NCBI GenBank assembly: GCA_035555855.1
Contig: DATMGD010000012.1
Location: 1-64,000 of the forward strand
Reading direction: 5' to 3'
DNA length: 64,000 nt
From: Palsa-892 sp035555855
Lineage (GTDB): Bacteria > Pseudomonadota > Alphaproteobacteria > Rhizobiales > Xanthobacteraceae
Both the position numbers and the translations under genes were made by a program. This document shows, in pieces, positions 8,753 through 17,728 of this stretch. The number at the start of each line of letters is the position of its first letter. Position 1 is the stretch's first letter. The notes under the pieces were generated by a model. That model was not told the DNA's origin, did not search any database, and saw only the letters and a list, made by a program, of their open reading frames with translations.

Positions 8753-8771
8753 GCATGAATTAGATTCATGC
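8753..8771. promoter_or_regulatory. LysR-type operator (T-N11-A palindrome)
   Basis: The sequence GCATGAAT-TAG-ATTCATGC is a perfect 8-bp inverted repeat with a 3-bp centre and fits the T-N11-A rule of LysR operators. It lies between the deacetylase gene and the LysR gene, ending 16 bases before the LysR start, a place suited to autoregulation and divergent control. Confidence 0.75.
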
Positions 8772-8787
8772 ATAGGGAGTTCGTTTC

Positions 8788-9723
8788 ATGTCGCGTCGCC
8801 TGCCCCCGCTTTCGGCTTTGCGGGCCTTCGAAGCCGCGGGGCGTCACCTGAGTTTCTCGAAGGCCGCGGACGAGTTGCACGTCACGCAGGGCGCGATCAG
8901 CCGCCAGATCAAATCGCTCGAGACGCATCTCAAGTCGAAGCTGTTTGTGCGGCTGACGCGGCGCGTCGAGCTGACCGAAACCGGCACGGCCTATCTTGCG
9001 GCGATGAGCGCCGCCTTCGACGAAATCGAGCACGCCACGAAGCGCACGCTCAGCCCGAGCGTGCAAAAGCATCTTTCAGTGAGCATGCTGCCGTCGATGG
9101 CGATCCTGTGGCTGATGCCGCGGCTTACATCCTTCATGCGCGCGCACCCCGACATCCGCATCAACGCTTCGGCTTCGCTCGACCCGGCCGATTTCGAAAA
9201 TGCCGATGTCGCGATCCGCGTCGGCAAGCTGCCCGGCAAGCGTTACACCGGGGAAGGCTCGCAAATCACTTTCAAGATGGTCGAGAACTGGAAGGGCATC
9301 GTCGCGACCCATCTGTGGGACGACGTCGTGCAGCCGGTCTGCAGCAGGAAGCTCCTCGAAAAGGGCCCGCCGCTGCGAACGCCGCAGGATCTGCGGCACT
9401 ATCCTTTCATTCACAACGCAGCGCGCGGCGATTGCTGGCCGGCATGGCTGCGCTCGCAAGGCGCCGAAGGCATCCGCCCGAAGGGCGATCTCACCTTCAG
9501 CCATTCTTTCATGGCGGTGCAAGCGGTGCGCGAGCATCGCGGCATCGCGGTAATCCCGACGGTCGAGATCGAAAATCTCGAGTGGAAGAAGGAACTCGTC
9601 CTGCCGTTTTCGTCACGGCTCAGGAGCGCGGGCGAATATTATCTTCTGTGCCGCGAGGAGAAGGCGCAATCGCGCGAAGTGAAGCTGTTCACCAAGTGGC
9701 TGCGTGAAACGGCGCGGCATTAA
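8788..9723 (+). CDS. LysR-family transcriptional regulator (GcvA-like)
   Basis: This 311-residue regulator has the N-terminal winged helix (PPLSALRAFEAAGRHLSF then AADELHVTQGAISRQI, residues about 5-45) and a C-terminal substrate-binding-like effector domain. The sequence style (LPPLSALRAFEAA, VTQGAISRQIKSLE) is that of the GcvA/AmpR-like subgroup. It is divergent from the deacetylase operon and has a perfect LysR operator just upstream, so it likely represses itself and regulates the deacetylase-CobW group. A GGGAG site precedes the ATG. Confidence 0.92.
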   Translation: MSRRLPPLSALRAFEAAGRHLSFSKAADELHVTQGAISRQIKSLETHLKSKLFVRLTRRVELTETGTAYLAAMSAAFDEIEHATKRTLSPSVQKHLSVSMLPSMAILWLMPRLTSFMRAHPDIRINASASLDPADFENADVAIRVGKLPGKRYTGEGSQITFKMVENWKGIVATHLWDDVVQPVCSRKLLEKGPPLRTPQDLRHYPFIHNAARGDCWPAWLRSQGAEGIRPKGDLTFSHSFMAVQAVREHRGIAVIPTVEIENLEWKKELVLPFSSRLRSAGEYYLLCREEKAQSREVKLFTKWLRETARH

Positions 9724-9728
9724 GCCAA

Positions 9729-10946
9729 TCAATTCCGCGGCGCGCTGCCCATATATTTCGCGAGCGTGCAGGCAAGGTCGAGCAGCACTTCGTCGCTGCC
9801 CGCCCAGCCGATGAACGACAGGCCAACCGGCGCGCCGTGCAGCGTGCCGACCGGAAGCGTGATCTGCGGCAATCCCGACAGGCCCGAGATGCTGGTGAGC
9901 CGCATGACGCGCGAGCGGAAATGATCGAGACCGCTTTCCGAAACGTCGAGCTTCGGCGCGACCGAGGGCGCCGTCGGCAGCACCAGCACATTGCCCGGCG
10001 TAACGACGCTGCGGATGTGATCGCCCGCGTTATCCATGCGGCGCCGGGCGTTCGCGGCATCCTTTGCCGTGACCGTGCTGACATAGGCGACCCGCTGCTT
10101 GACGCCTTCGCTCATGCGGACTTCGCGGCCTGAGAAAAAAGCGCCGTATTTCGACCAGAAGTCCTGCGCCTGGACGACGCGGAAAATCTCGCGCCAGTCA
10201 TCGAGGCCATCGGGCGAAATGCGCACGCTTTTCATTGCCGGCAGATCCGGCTGCATCAGCGCGAGCATTTCCTTCAGCAAGGCCGCCGTATCGTCGTCGG
10301 CGCTTTCAAAAGCGTCCTCGGCGATCAGGCAGCCCGAAATATCACCGGGCGTCGCGCGTCCGCCGAGCAAAACTTCGCCGACGAGACGCAAGACGCCCGG
10401 CCCCCCCGCGAACCACCCGGCGCAATCGAACGACGACGCCATGACAGCGACGCCGGTGAGATCGACGCGGCCGAAGGTCGGACGCAAGCCATAAATGCCA
10501 TTACTCGCAGCCGGCAGCCGCACCGAGCCGCCGGTATCACCGCCGAGCGCAAAATCGCAGCAACCGGCAGCGACGGCCGAAGCCGAGCCGCTGGAAGAAC
10601 CGGTCGGCAGGCGATCGGGCGCGTGCGGGTTGAGCGGCGTGCCGTAAAACGGATTGGCGCCGGTCACGCTGAAACAGAATTCGTCGCAGATCGTCTTGCC
10701 GACGATCGTCGCACCCTGATCGAGAATTCTCCGGACCGCATCGGAATGCGCGGCAGCGGGCTGCTGCGCATCGTACCAGTCGGGCGAGCCGAAGCCGGTG
10801 CGATACCCTTGAATGTCGAAGATATCCTTGACCGCCGCAGTCAGCCCTTTGAGCTTTCCGCTTTCCGCGCCGTGCAACGGCGCGGTGAGATCGTGCGGCA
10901 CGAAGGCGGAGCGAAGACGATACCGCGAGGCCGGTTTATCGAGCAT
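9729..10946 (-). CDS. Amidase (amidase-signature family)
   Basis: This 405-residue enzyme belongs to the amidase-signature family, which hydrolyses amides with a Ser-cisSer-Lys triad. The lysine is in AAVKDIFDIQGY, the first serine region is TGSSSGSASAVAAG, and the nucleophile is in GGDTGGSVRLPAASNGIYG. The length is shorter than GatA and fits a stand-alone catabolic amidase, so I do not call it GatA. It converges on the LysR gene with a 5-base gap and lies downstream of a branched-chain-type binding protein on the same strand. Confidence 0.9.
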   Translation of the reverse strand: MLDKPASRYRLRSAFVPHDLTAPLHGAESGKLKGLTAAVKDIFDIQGYRTGFGSPDWYDAQQPAAAHSDAVRRILDQGATIVGKTICDEFCFSVTGANPFYGTPLNPHAPDRLPTGSSSGSASAVAAGCCDFALGGDTGGSVRLPAASNGIYGLRPTFGRVDLTGVAVMASSFDCAGWFAGGPGVLRLVGEVLLGGRATPGDISGCLIAEDAFESADDDTAALLKEMLALMQPDLPAMKSVRISPDGLDDWREIFRVVQAQDFWSKYGAFFSGREVRMSEGVKQRVAYVSTVTAKDAANARRRMDNAGDHIRSVVTPGNVLVLPTAPSVAPKLDVSESGLDHFRSRVMRLTSISGLSGLPQITLPVGTLHGAPVGLSFIGWAGSDEVLLDLACTLAKYMGSAPRN

Positions 10947-10970
10947 GATTTCGGCCTCGCGGCAGTTCGG

Positions 10971-12194
10971 TTACTTCACGAAAGCGCAGGCGCCCGGCTG
11001 CATCGGCGAGAAGGCACGATCGGCGGGAACGCGCGCGAGGACATTGTAGTAGTCCCACGGCTCTTTCGATTCGCCCGGCTTCTTCACCTGCATCAGATAC
11101 ATGTCGTGGACATGCAAGCCGTCCTCGCGGATCTTGCCGTTCTGCGCGAAGATGTCGTTCACCGGCGTCGCCTTCATCGTCTTCATGACGTCGGCGGTCG
11201 CATCGGTGCCGGCCTTCTGGATCGCCTTGAGATAGTGCAGCGTCGCCGAATACATCGCGGCCTGCACCATCGTCGGCATGCGGCCGGTCTTGGCGAAGAA
11301 GGCACGCGACCATTTGCGCGTGTCGTCATTGAGGTTCCAGTAGAAGGCTTCCGTCAGCACGATGCCCTGCGCCGTGTTGAGGCCCATGCTGTGCACGTCG
11401 GTGATGAAGGTCAGGAGCGAAGCGACCTTCTGCTTGCCGGTCTTGGTAAGGCCGAATTCGTTGGCCCCCTTGATCGCGTTGATGGTGTCGGTGCCGCCGT
11501 TGGCGAGCGCGATGACGTCCGCGCCGGAGCTTTGCGCGCGCAGCAGGAACGAGGAGAAATCGGAAGTATTGAGCGGATGGCGCACCGAACCGAGCACCTT
11601 GCCGCCGCTCGCGTTGACGACGTCGGTCGTTACTTTTTCGAGGCCGTGGCCGAAAGCGAAATCGACGGTGATGAAGTACCAGGTCTTGCCGCCCTGATCG
11701 ATCAGCGCCTTGCCGGTCACGTTGGCGAGCGAGTTCGCGTCATAGACATACTGGATGCTGTTCGGCGTGCAGCTGTCGGTCGTTGCGCGCGTCGTGCTCG
11801 AACCGCCGATCACGACGATGCCGTTCTTTTCCTTGGCGATCGCCATCACCGCGAGCGTCACCGCCGAATTGGTAACGTCGAAAATCGCATCGACCTTTTT
11901 CGCGTCGTACCATTCGCGCGCGATGCTGGAGCCGACGTCGGCCTTGTTCTGATGGTCGGCGGAAATGATCTCGATCGGGCTGCCGAGCACCTTGCCGCCC
12001 ATTTCATCGACCGCCATCTGAACGGCGGTCAGCGAACCCTTGCCGGAGAAATCCGAGAAGGTGCCCGAGAAATCCGACAGCACGCCGATGCGGACCGCGC
12101 CATCCGAAATCTTGCCCGATTGCGCCGTCGCCGGCGCAATGCCCGCCGCCCATGCCAGCGCGGAGATGGCCACTGCGGTTCTCAGCAAATTCAT
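10971..12194 (-). CDS. Branched-chain amino acid-type ABC substrate-binding protein
   Basis: This periplasmic protein of about 407 residues is a LivJ/HbaE-like type I binding protein. The start at 12194 (MNLLRTAVAIS) is preceded by AAGGAGGA and opens a signal peptide ending near APATA. The mature protein begins with GAVRIGVLSDFSGTFSDFSGKGS, cited for its GVLSDFSG motif, typical of this family. Transporter permease and ATPase genes are not nearby, so it is an orphan binding protein or works with components elsewhere. Homologues often bind aromatic acids or amides. The amidase downstream on the same strand may process the imported compound. Confidence 0.88.
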   Translation of the reverse strand: MNLLRTAVAISALAWAAGIAPATAQSGKISDGAVRIGVLSDFSGTFSDFSGKGSLTAVQMAVDEMGGKVLGSPIEIISADHQNKADVGSSIAREWYDAKKVDAIFDVTNSAVTLAVMAIAKEKNGIVVIGGSSTTRATTDSCTPNSIQYVYDANSLANVTGKALIDQGGKTWYFITVDFAFGHGLEKVTTDVVNASGGKVLGSVRHPLNTSDFSSFLLRAQSSGADVIALANGGTDTINAIKGANEFGLTKTGKQKVASLLTFITDVHSMGLNTAQGIVLTEAFYWNLNDDTRKWSRAFFAKTGRMPTMVQAAMYSATLHYLKAIQKAGTDATADVMKTMKATPVNDIFAQNGKIREDGLHVHDMYLMQVKKPGESKEPWDYYNVLARVPADRAFSPMQPGACAFVK

Positions 12195-12578
12195 GATCGC
12201 TCCTCCTTGGGCACCGCCACGGCGCGACCGCCGTGTGCCTGTGCTGCTTTTGTTGTTTGACAAAGCGTAGGAACAAACAAAATCCGCCAACAAACGATTT
12301 TTGCAGCGATCATGCTTGAGTTTTTATCATGCATGGCGAAACGATGGTGCGTAGCCGCAAAAAAATCGGCAACCCAATCCATTCGCGTTCGCTTGTGGCG
12401 AACGCGAAGTTGCTTTGGAACGGAAACAAATTCCGCTGCACCGTTTTTCGCCGCGGCACTCTTCGCCGCTCGCCGTTTCGCGACGAATTTGCTGGACGGG
12501 AACCGCATGCAGGTATGCAATACGCGGAAGCCGGAGGCACATCCGGCTGCAAGCCATTTTTGAAGGAGCCAATCAACA
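12195..12578. promoter_or_regulatory. Divergent intergenic region, no gene seen
   Basis: This 384-bp stretch separates the leftward binding-protein gene from the rightward Bug protein gene. Several frames are open across it but none has a start signal and protein-like composition. It holds the 7-mer ATCATGC twice, at 12309-12315 and 12326-12332, 17 bp apart, which could be regulator half-sites. No clear terminator or RNA gene was seen. Confidence 0.5.
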
Positions 12579-13562
12579 ATGCGTCGTTTGCTCGCCCGCG
12601 ATTTTCGCATCGCCGGGGCTCTCCTGATCGCCCTTCTGTCGCTCACCGTTTCGTTCAGCGCCCAGGCGGCATGGCCCGACAACCGGACCATCACCTTCGT
12701 GGTGCCGTTCCCTCCCGGCGGCAACACCGACCTCCTCGGCCGCATCGTCGCCAACAAGCTGTCCGCTTCGCTCGGCGTTACCGTCGTTGTCGAAAACAAG
12801 CCGGGCGCCGGCAGCATGATCGGCTCGCAAGCGGTCGCAAAGGCAGCGCCCGACGGCCACACGATCCTGATGGGCAGCATCGCCAACGTCATCAACGACG
12901 CGGTCTATGCGAAGCCGCTCTTGAACGTCCGCAAGGACCTCATTCCGGTTTCGCAGGTCGTCAACGTGCCGAACTACATCGCGGCGAACCCGAAACTTCC
13001 GGTCAATTCGCTCGCCGAATACATCGCCTATGTGAAAAAGAATCCCGGCAAGTCGTCCTGCGCGACATCCGGCATCGGCACGAGCCCGTTCGTTTCGTGC
13101 GAGTTGTTCAAACGCATGGCCGGCCTCGACCTCCTCGTCGTGCCCTATCAGGGCGGATTGCCGGCGATGCAGGACGTGATGGGCGGCCGCGTCGATATCG
13201 CGGTCGTCAACGAGGCGCTGCCGTATATTCGCAGCAAACAGCTCAAGGGCCTTGCCGTCACCACCGCGACGCGCTCGCCTTATGTGCCGGAACTTCCGGC
13301 CATCGCCGAGAGCGTGCCGGGCTATGAAGTGACATCGTGGTACGGCGTCTTCCTGCCGGCCGGCACGCCGAAGGAAATCGTCGACAAGCTCGGCGCCGAA
13401 CTGCAAAAGGCGATGCGCTCGGACGATGTGAAGAAGCTGATCGAGCCGGTCGGCGCAGTCGCGGTCGGCAGCACGCCCGCCGAGTTCCAGAAGTTCGTGA
13501 ACAGCGAACTCGACAAGTGGGCCAAGGTCACCAAGGAAATGGGCATCCGGCTCAACAACTGA
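12579..13562 (+). CDS. Bug/TctC-family tripartite tricarboxylate transporter binding protein
   Basis: This 327-residue extracytoplasmic solute receptor has a signal peptide (basic RRLLARDFR start, hydrophobic core, cleavage near AQAAWP) followed by the family landmarks NRTITFVVPFPPGGNTDLLGR and VVVENKPGAG, cited for the PFPPGG and ENKPGAG motifs. These proteins bind organic acids for TctAB-type carriers. No TctA or TctB gene lies beside it, which is common for Bug proteins. An enolase-superfamily gene follows 69 bases downstream after a GC-rich hairpin, suggesting that the ligand may be a sugar acid or related acid. Confidence 0.9.
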   Translation: MRRLLARDFRIAGALLIALLSLTVSFSAQAAWPDNRTITFVVPFPPGGNTDLLGRIVANKLSASLGVTVVVENKPGAGSMIGSQAVAKAAPDGHTILMGSIANVINDAVYAKPLLNVRKDLIPVSQVVNVPNYIAANPKLPVNSLAEYIAYVKKNPGKSSCATSGIGTSPFVSCELFKRMAGLDLLVVPYQGGLPAMQDVMGGRVDIAVVNEALPYIRSKQLKGLAVTTATRSPYVPELPAIAESVPGYEVTSWYGVFLPAGTPKEIVDKLGAELQKAMRSDDVKKLIEPVGAVAVGSTPAEFQKFVNSELDKWAKVTKEMGIRLNN

Positions 13563-13567
13563 TCGTC

Positions 13568-13598
13568 CGGCCGGCTCCGTATAAGGGGCCGGCCGTTT
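13568..13598 (+). terminator. GC-rich hairpin after the Bug gene
   Basis: An 11-bp stem (CGGCCGGCTCC and GGGGCCGGCCG, one G-T pair) with a 6-base loop is followed by a short TTT. It lies just after the binding-protein stop and before the enolase-superfamily gene, so it may be a partial terminator that lowers expression of the enzyme relative to the binding protein. Confidence 0.65.
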
Positions 13599-13631
13599 CC
13601 TTTCCGTCATTCAAGCAATAAGAGCATTTCC

Positions 13632-14831
13632 ATGAAAGTCGCTGCGATCGAGACGCTGGCGTGTGACGCCGGCTGGCGCAACTATCATTTTGTCAAGATC
13701 ACCACCGAGAGCGGCGTCGTCGGCTGGAGCGAATTCGACGAGGGTTTCGGCTCGCCCGGCGTCACGAATGTTATCGAGCAGCTCGGCCGCCGGCTGATCG
13801 GCACGCGCGTCGCCGATCACGAGCGTTTCTTCGCCGAAGCCTATTGCCTGACACGGCCGGCGACCGGCGGCGTCGTCAGCGAAGGCATCGGCGCGATCGA
13901 AAACGCGATGCTGGATGCCAAGGGCAAGATCCTCGGCGTGCCCTGCTACGAGCTACTCGGCGGCAAGATCCGCGACCGCATTCCGGTTTACTGGTCGCAT
14001 TGCCCGACCTGGCGCATCAACCATCCGAAATTCTTCGGGCCCGCCATCACCGATCTCGACGGCGTGACGCGTGTCGGCGCGGAAGCGCGCGAGCGCGGCT
14101 TCAAAGCGGTGAAAACCAACATTTTCCTGCACGACGACGGCCCGCTTCGCGCCTGGCGCCCCGGCTTCGGCGTGCCGTTCCAGCCGGACCTGAACGTCGA
14201 TCGCAAGGTGCTGCGCAATATCCGCGCGCATCTCGAGGCACTGCGCAAGGGCACCGGCCCTGACACCGAAATTCTGATCGACCTCAACTTCAATGCAAAG
14301 CCCGAAGGCTACCTCAAGATCCTGCGTGAGCTTGCCGACTTCCCGCTGTTCTGGGTCGAGATCGACAGCTACAACCCGCAGGCGCTCGCCTATGTCCGCG
14401 ATCACAGCGCACATCCCATCAGCTCATGCGAAACGCTGTTCGGCATTCGCGAAATTAAGCCGTTCCTCGACGCCAACGCTATCGACGTCGCGATCATCGA
14501 CACGATCTGGAACGGCGTGTGGCAGTCGATGAAGATGGCATCGCTGTGCGATGCCTACGATGTGAACATCGCGCCGCATAATTTCTACGGGCATCTGTGC
14601 ACGATGATCAACGCGAATTTCGCCGCCGCCGTGCCGAACCTGCGCGTCATGGAAACCGATATCGACCGCCTGCCGTGGGAGGACGAATTGTTCACGCACG
14701 CGCCGGTTTACGAGAACGGAGAATTGATCGTGCCGGATCGCCCGGGCTGGGGCTGCGATCCGATCGAGGAAGCGATCCGCGCGCACCCGCCGAAAGTCAC
14801 CGGCGGGCTGTTGCAGTACAAGCGCAGCTAG
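13632..14831 (+). CDS. Mandelate racemase/muconate lactonizing enzyme family protein
   Basis: This 399-residue enolase-superfamily enzyme abstracts a proton next to a carboxylate of an acid substrate. The metal ligands can be read in LIDLNFN (Asp), FWVEID (Glu) and SSCETL (Glu), and a catalytic histidine is likely in IAPHNFYGH. The position of the usual KxK catalytic pair reads AVKTNIF, so the second lysine is replaced by asparagine, as in acid-sugar dehydratase-like branches. It follows a Bug binding protein, a common arrangement for acid transport plus dehydration. The exact substrate is unknown. It ends immediately against the convergent hydratase gene, with no bases between. Confidence 0.88.
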   Translation: MKVAAIETLACDAGWRNYHFVKITTESGVVGWSEFDEGFGSPGVTNVIEQLGRRLIGTRVADHERFFAEAYCLTRPATGGVVSEGIGAIENAMLDAKGKILGVPCYELLGGKIRDRIPVYWSHCPTWRINHPKFFGPAITDLDGVTRVGAEARERGFKAVKTNIFLHDDGPLRAWRPGFGVPFQPDLNVDRKVLRNIRAHLEALRKGTGPDTEILIDLNFNAKPEGYLKILRELADFPLFWVEIDSYNPQALAYVRDHSAHPISSCETLFGIREIKPFLDANAIDVAIIDTIWNGVWQSMKMASLCDAYDVNIAPHNFYGHLCTMINANFAAAVPNLRVMETDIDRLPWEDELFTHAPVYENGELIVPDRPGWGCDPIEEAIRAHPPKVTGGLLQYKRS

Positions 14832-15575
14832 CTAGCGTCCGGTAAATTTCGGCGTGCGCTTCTCGCGCATGCTGGCTTTGCCCTCGCGATAATCCTCGCT
14901 GCCGAATACGCCATCGGTAACGCGCGCGGCTTCGGCGGCGCGCTCGACCGGGCCTTTCGGCAGCGTGTTGCTGACGAAGTGCTTGAGCATGCCGAGGACG
15001 AGCGGCGCGTTATTCGCGAGCTGTTCCGCGATCTTCAACGCTTCGGTGAGATGCTGGCCGGGCGGCACCAAGCGATTGACGAAGCCGACTTGATAGGCGC
15101 GCTGCGCATCGATCGGCTCGCCGAGCAGCATCAATTCCATCGCAACCTTGTGCGGAATACGCACGGCAAGCCCCGCGACGAGGCCACCGGCAAAACCGAG
15201 CTTCGCTTCGGGATAGGAGAACTTTGCATCCTCGGTCGCGACGCAAAGATCGCACATCTGCACGAGCGTCAGCGCACCGCCGATACACCAGCCGGCGACC
15301 GCCGCGATCACCGGTTTTTCGACCGTAATATCGACGCTCGGCGCGAACTTGCGATACTCGGGGATGCCCTCAGCCTCGCGGTCACGGCCCGCCGAAAACG
15401 CCCGGTCGCCCGCGCCCGTAAGAACGGCGACACGATCCTCGCTTGCGTTGAACCGCAGCCAGGCCTCGGCAAGCTCAATCTCGACCTGATTGTCGATCGC
15501 GTTCATTTGCTTCGGGCGATTGATGGTGATGATCGCGATGCGGTTGCGGGATTCATAAGTGACAGCTTCGGTCAT
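14832..15575 (-). CDS. Enoyl-CoA hydratase/isomerase family protein
   Basis: This crotonase-fold enzyme of about 247 residues acts on acyl-CoA thioesters. It starts at 15575 with MTEAVTYESRNRIAIITINRP, cited for the INRP motif, and shows the oxyanion-hole regions FSAGRDREAEG and CIGGALTLVQMCD. The catalytic glutamates of classical hydratases are not clearly placed, so isomerase, hydratase or hydrolase activity cannot be separated. It lies 43 bases downstream of the CoA ligase gene on the same strand, which suggests one operon for activation and breakdown of an organic acid. Confidence 0.87.
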   Translation of the reverse strand: MTEAVTYESRNRIAIITINRPKQMNAIDNQVEIELAEAWLRFNASEDRVAVLTGAGDRAFSAGRDREAEGIPEYRKFAPSVDITVEKPVIAAVAGWCIGGALTLVQMCDLCVATEDAKFSYPEAKLGFAGGLVAGLAVRIPHKVAMELMLLGEPIDAQRAYQVGFVNRLVPPGQHLTEALKIAEQLANNAPLVLGMLKHFVSNTLPKGPVERAAEAARVTDGVFGSEDYREGKASMREKRTPKFTGR

Positions 15576-15618
15576 CGGGCAGCGCCTTTCGTGACGGGCA
15601 TTTGGATCAATCGGCGGT

Positions 15619-17142
15619 TCATGCTTGCGGCGGCAGCGCCAGCGCGCTTTTGAGCACCTTGCCATTGGCGGCGGTCGGAAGCGAATCCATGATGACGATC
15701 TCGCTCGGCCGCTTGTAGGGCGAGAGCCGTCCGGCGAGATAAGCTTTAAGCTCGTCCGCCGTCGCGCGCGCGCCATGCGCAAGTTCGACAAAGGCGATCA
15801 CTTCCTCGTTGCCCTTCACCGGCCGGCCGATCACCGCGCAGTGCAGAACGTCGGGATGCGTGCTGAGCGCAAGCTCGACCTCGAGCGGATACACATTGAA
15901 ACCCGAGCGAATGATGATGTCTTTCGTCCGCCCGACGATATAGACGCGGCCATTAGGCGCGATACGCGCGAGGTCCTGCGTGTTGAACCAGCCGTCTTTC
16001 GTGAGCACTTCAGCGGTACGGACCGGATCGCGGAAGTAGCCGGTCATCACGTTCGGCCCGCGCGCCCACAGTTCGCCCACTTCATCCTCCGCCGCCTTCT
16101 TCTCGATACGGATCTCGACGTCCGGTAGCACACGGCCGACGGTGTCATCACGGTCGTTATCTTCAAAGCGCGTCCACGCAATCGAGGCGCCTTCGGTCAG
16201 CCCATAGCCATTGTGCAGCGAAACGCCGAACAGACGTTCGGCCTCCTGCTTGATCGCGGGATCGATCGGCGCACCACCGCTGCCGATGAAGCGCACGCCC
16301 TCAAGGCGCTCGATACCTTGCGCATGGCAATGATCGATAATCTTGGCGAACATTGCCGGAGCGCCCTGCAACATCGTCACGCCGTGCTGCTGGATGTAAT
16401 CGACGCAATGCCCGGCCGAAAAACGCGAAACGAGGTGCAGCCGCGCGCCGGAAGCCAGCGCGCCCGACAGGCCCGAGGCAAGCCCCATGACATGCGTAAT
16501 CGGCAGCACGCAATAGACCGAATCTTTCGGCGTCACGAACCGCAGCTGGCCCATGCGGCTTGAAATGAAATCGAGCGCGCGCTGCGGCAGCATCACGCCT
16601 TTCGGCTTTCCGGTCGTGCCGGTCGTATAGATAATGACCGCCGCCCGTTCGCCGCCTGTCTCTTCTTCGGCATTATCGGCGTGCCGTTCGCGCAACAGCG
16701 CGAATTCGCCGAGCGGTGCGAACTCGCCTGCCTTCGCACCGTGGCGCGCGGCATGCGCTTTCGCCGCTTCGGAATTGCTGAACAGAAAGATGACGAGCTT
16801 CGGCGCGCAATGCGCCAGCACCATGTCGGTCTCGTTCGGAGCGCGGCGGGCATTCTCCAGCACCGCGGTGATCCCCGCCCGGCCAGCCGCGAAGATCAGG
16901 CAGGCGAGCGAAATACTGTTTTCGCCGACGACAAAAATGCGCTCGCCGGGTGCGACATCCTGCTCGCCGAGCCAAGCCGCGATGGCTTCGACATGGGCGT
17001 CAAATTCGCCGTAGGTCAGCGCACCGCCCGCATCGCTCAAGGCTTGCGCGTCCGGCGTTTCGGCTGCCCAGCGGGCCAGCGCTTCGGCTACCGGACGAAT
17101 GACACTCTGCATTGCCAAATTCTTCGCGTCTTCTTGCTTCAC
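15619..17142 (-). CDS. AMP-dependent acyl-CoA synthetase/ligase
   Basis: This 507-residue adenylate-forming enzyme activates a carboxylic acid to its CoA thioester. The P-loop IIYTTGTTGKPKG, the motif NGYGLTEGAS, the hinge VGRTKDIIIRSGFNVYP and a C-terminal lysine in TAANGKVLKS are all visible in order. The overall length fits medium-chain or aromatic acid ligases. Methionines at 17142 (MKQEDAKN) and slightly downstream (MQSVIRPV) are both possible starts. The hydratase follows downstream. Confidence 0.92.
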   Translation of the reverse strand: MKQEDAKNLAMQSVIRPVAEALARWAAETPDAQALSDAGGALTYGEFDAHVEAIAAWLGEQDVAPGERIFVVGENSISLACLIFAAGRAGITAVLENARRAPNETDMVLAHCAPKLVIFLFSNSEAAKAHAARHGAKAGEFAPLGEFALLRERHADNAEEETGGERAAVIIYTTGTTGKPKGVMLPQRALDFISSRMGQLRFVTPKDSVYCVLPITHVMGLASGLSGALASGARLHLVSRFSAGHCVDYIQQHGVTMLQGAPAMFAKIIDHCHAQGIERLEGVRFIGSGGAPIDPAIKQEAERLFGVSLHNGYGLTEGASIAWTRFEDNDRDDTVGRVLPDVEIRIEKKAAEDEVGELWARGPNVMTGYFRDPVRTAEVLTKDGWFNTQDLARIAPNGRVYIVGRTKDIIIRSGFNVYPLEVELALSTHPDVLHCAVIGRPVKGNEEVIAFVELAHGARATADELKAYLAGRLSPYKRPSEIVIMDSLPTAANGKVLKSALALPPQA

Positions 17143-17286
17143 TTCTTGCCGGCTAAGCCGCCTCGTAAAAGATTATTGCACCCGCTCGTCTTGCTATGTC
17201 CATAGCGCGCGGCAAGCAGCCATGCGCAGAACGCTGCGCGCTCATGCATCTGGTGTTCGCTCATCGCAAACCGATGGACTTCAAAT

Positions 17287-17309
17287 AAGATGTATTCTAT
17301 ATGCAGCTT
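17287..17309. promoter_or_regulatory. NsrR-like 23-bp imperfect palindrome
   Basis: The half-sites AAGATGTATTC and ATATGCAGCTT flank one central base. By eye this matches 20 of 23 positions of the usual NsrR operator as I remember it. It lies 36 bases before the DUF6522 gene, a plausible place for nitric-oxide-dependent repression. The match is to a remembered consensus, and no nsrR gene is present in the window. Confidence 0.5.
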
Positions 17310-17345
17310 ATATTCCGCGGCCGTGAAGTGCCGCCGGAGGTGCGC

Positions 17346-17621
17346 ATGACGCCCGACAATGACGACATCGAAATCGACGCCGCGCTGGTCGGCGAATTGT
17401 TCAACGTCTCGCCCGCCGAAGTGCTCGTGCTCCTGAAGGCGCGCGCCATCACCAGCGTTTGCGAGCGCGGCATCGACGAGCACGCGGGCGAAACACGTCT
17501 CAACTTCTTCTACGGCAACCGCCGGGCGCGCGTGAGCCTTGACGAAAACGGTAAGGTGACCCGGCGCTCGGTGATCGATTTCGGCGAGCATCCGATGCCG
17601 CGCCGCTCGCACCCGGCGTGA
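17346..17621 (+). CDS. DUF6522-like small protein
   Basis: This 91-residue soluble protein starts at the ATG at 17346 (MTPDNDDIEIDAAL), which follows GGAGG at 17335; an earlier in-frame methionine at 17301 falls inside the operator-like palindrome and lacks a ribosome-binding site. It resembles the DUF6522 family found near respiratory genes in alphaproteobacteria, with segments LVGELFNVSPAEVLVLL and NFFYGNRRARVSLDE. Its function is unknown. It is upstream of ccoN on the same strand but separated by more than 200 bases and a FixK-type site, so it is likely a separate unit. Confidence 0.75.
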   Translation: MTPDNDDIEIDAALVGELFNVSPAEVLVLLKARAITSVCERGIDEHAGETRLNFFYGNRRARVSLDENGKVTRRSVIDFGEHPMPRRSHPA

Positions 17622-17728
17622 TACGCGGCTCGCGCTTTGGCTCGATTTTCATCGCTCCGTTAAATTGCCTGACAGATTCCGGAGAACCTCCAGAATCCCC
17701 TCTGATTACGGGCGTTTGCGCTCGTTTT

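Noticed and set aside
10623..12260. Long open frame of 545 codons on the + strand
   Set aside because: It is antisense to the amidase and binding-protein genes and has His/Arg/Asp-rich composition from GC-rich codon shadowing; no start signal or domain is seen.
12573..13610. Open frame of 345 codons on the - strand
   Set aside because: It is antisense to the Bug-type binding protein gene, whose signal peptide and motifs are clear.
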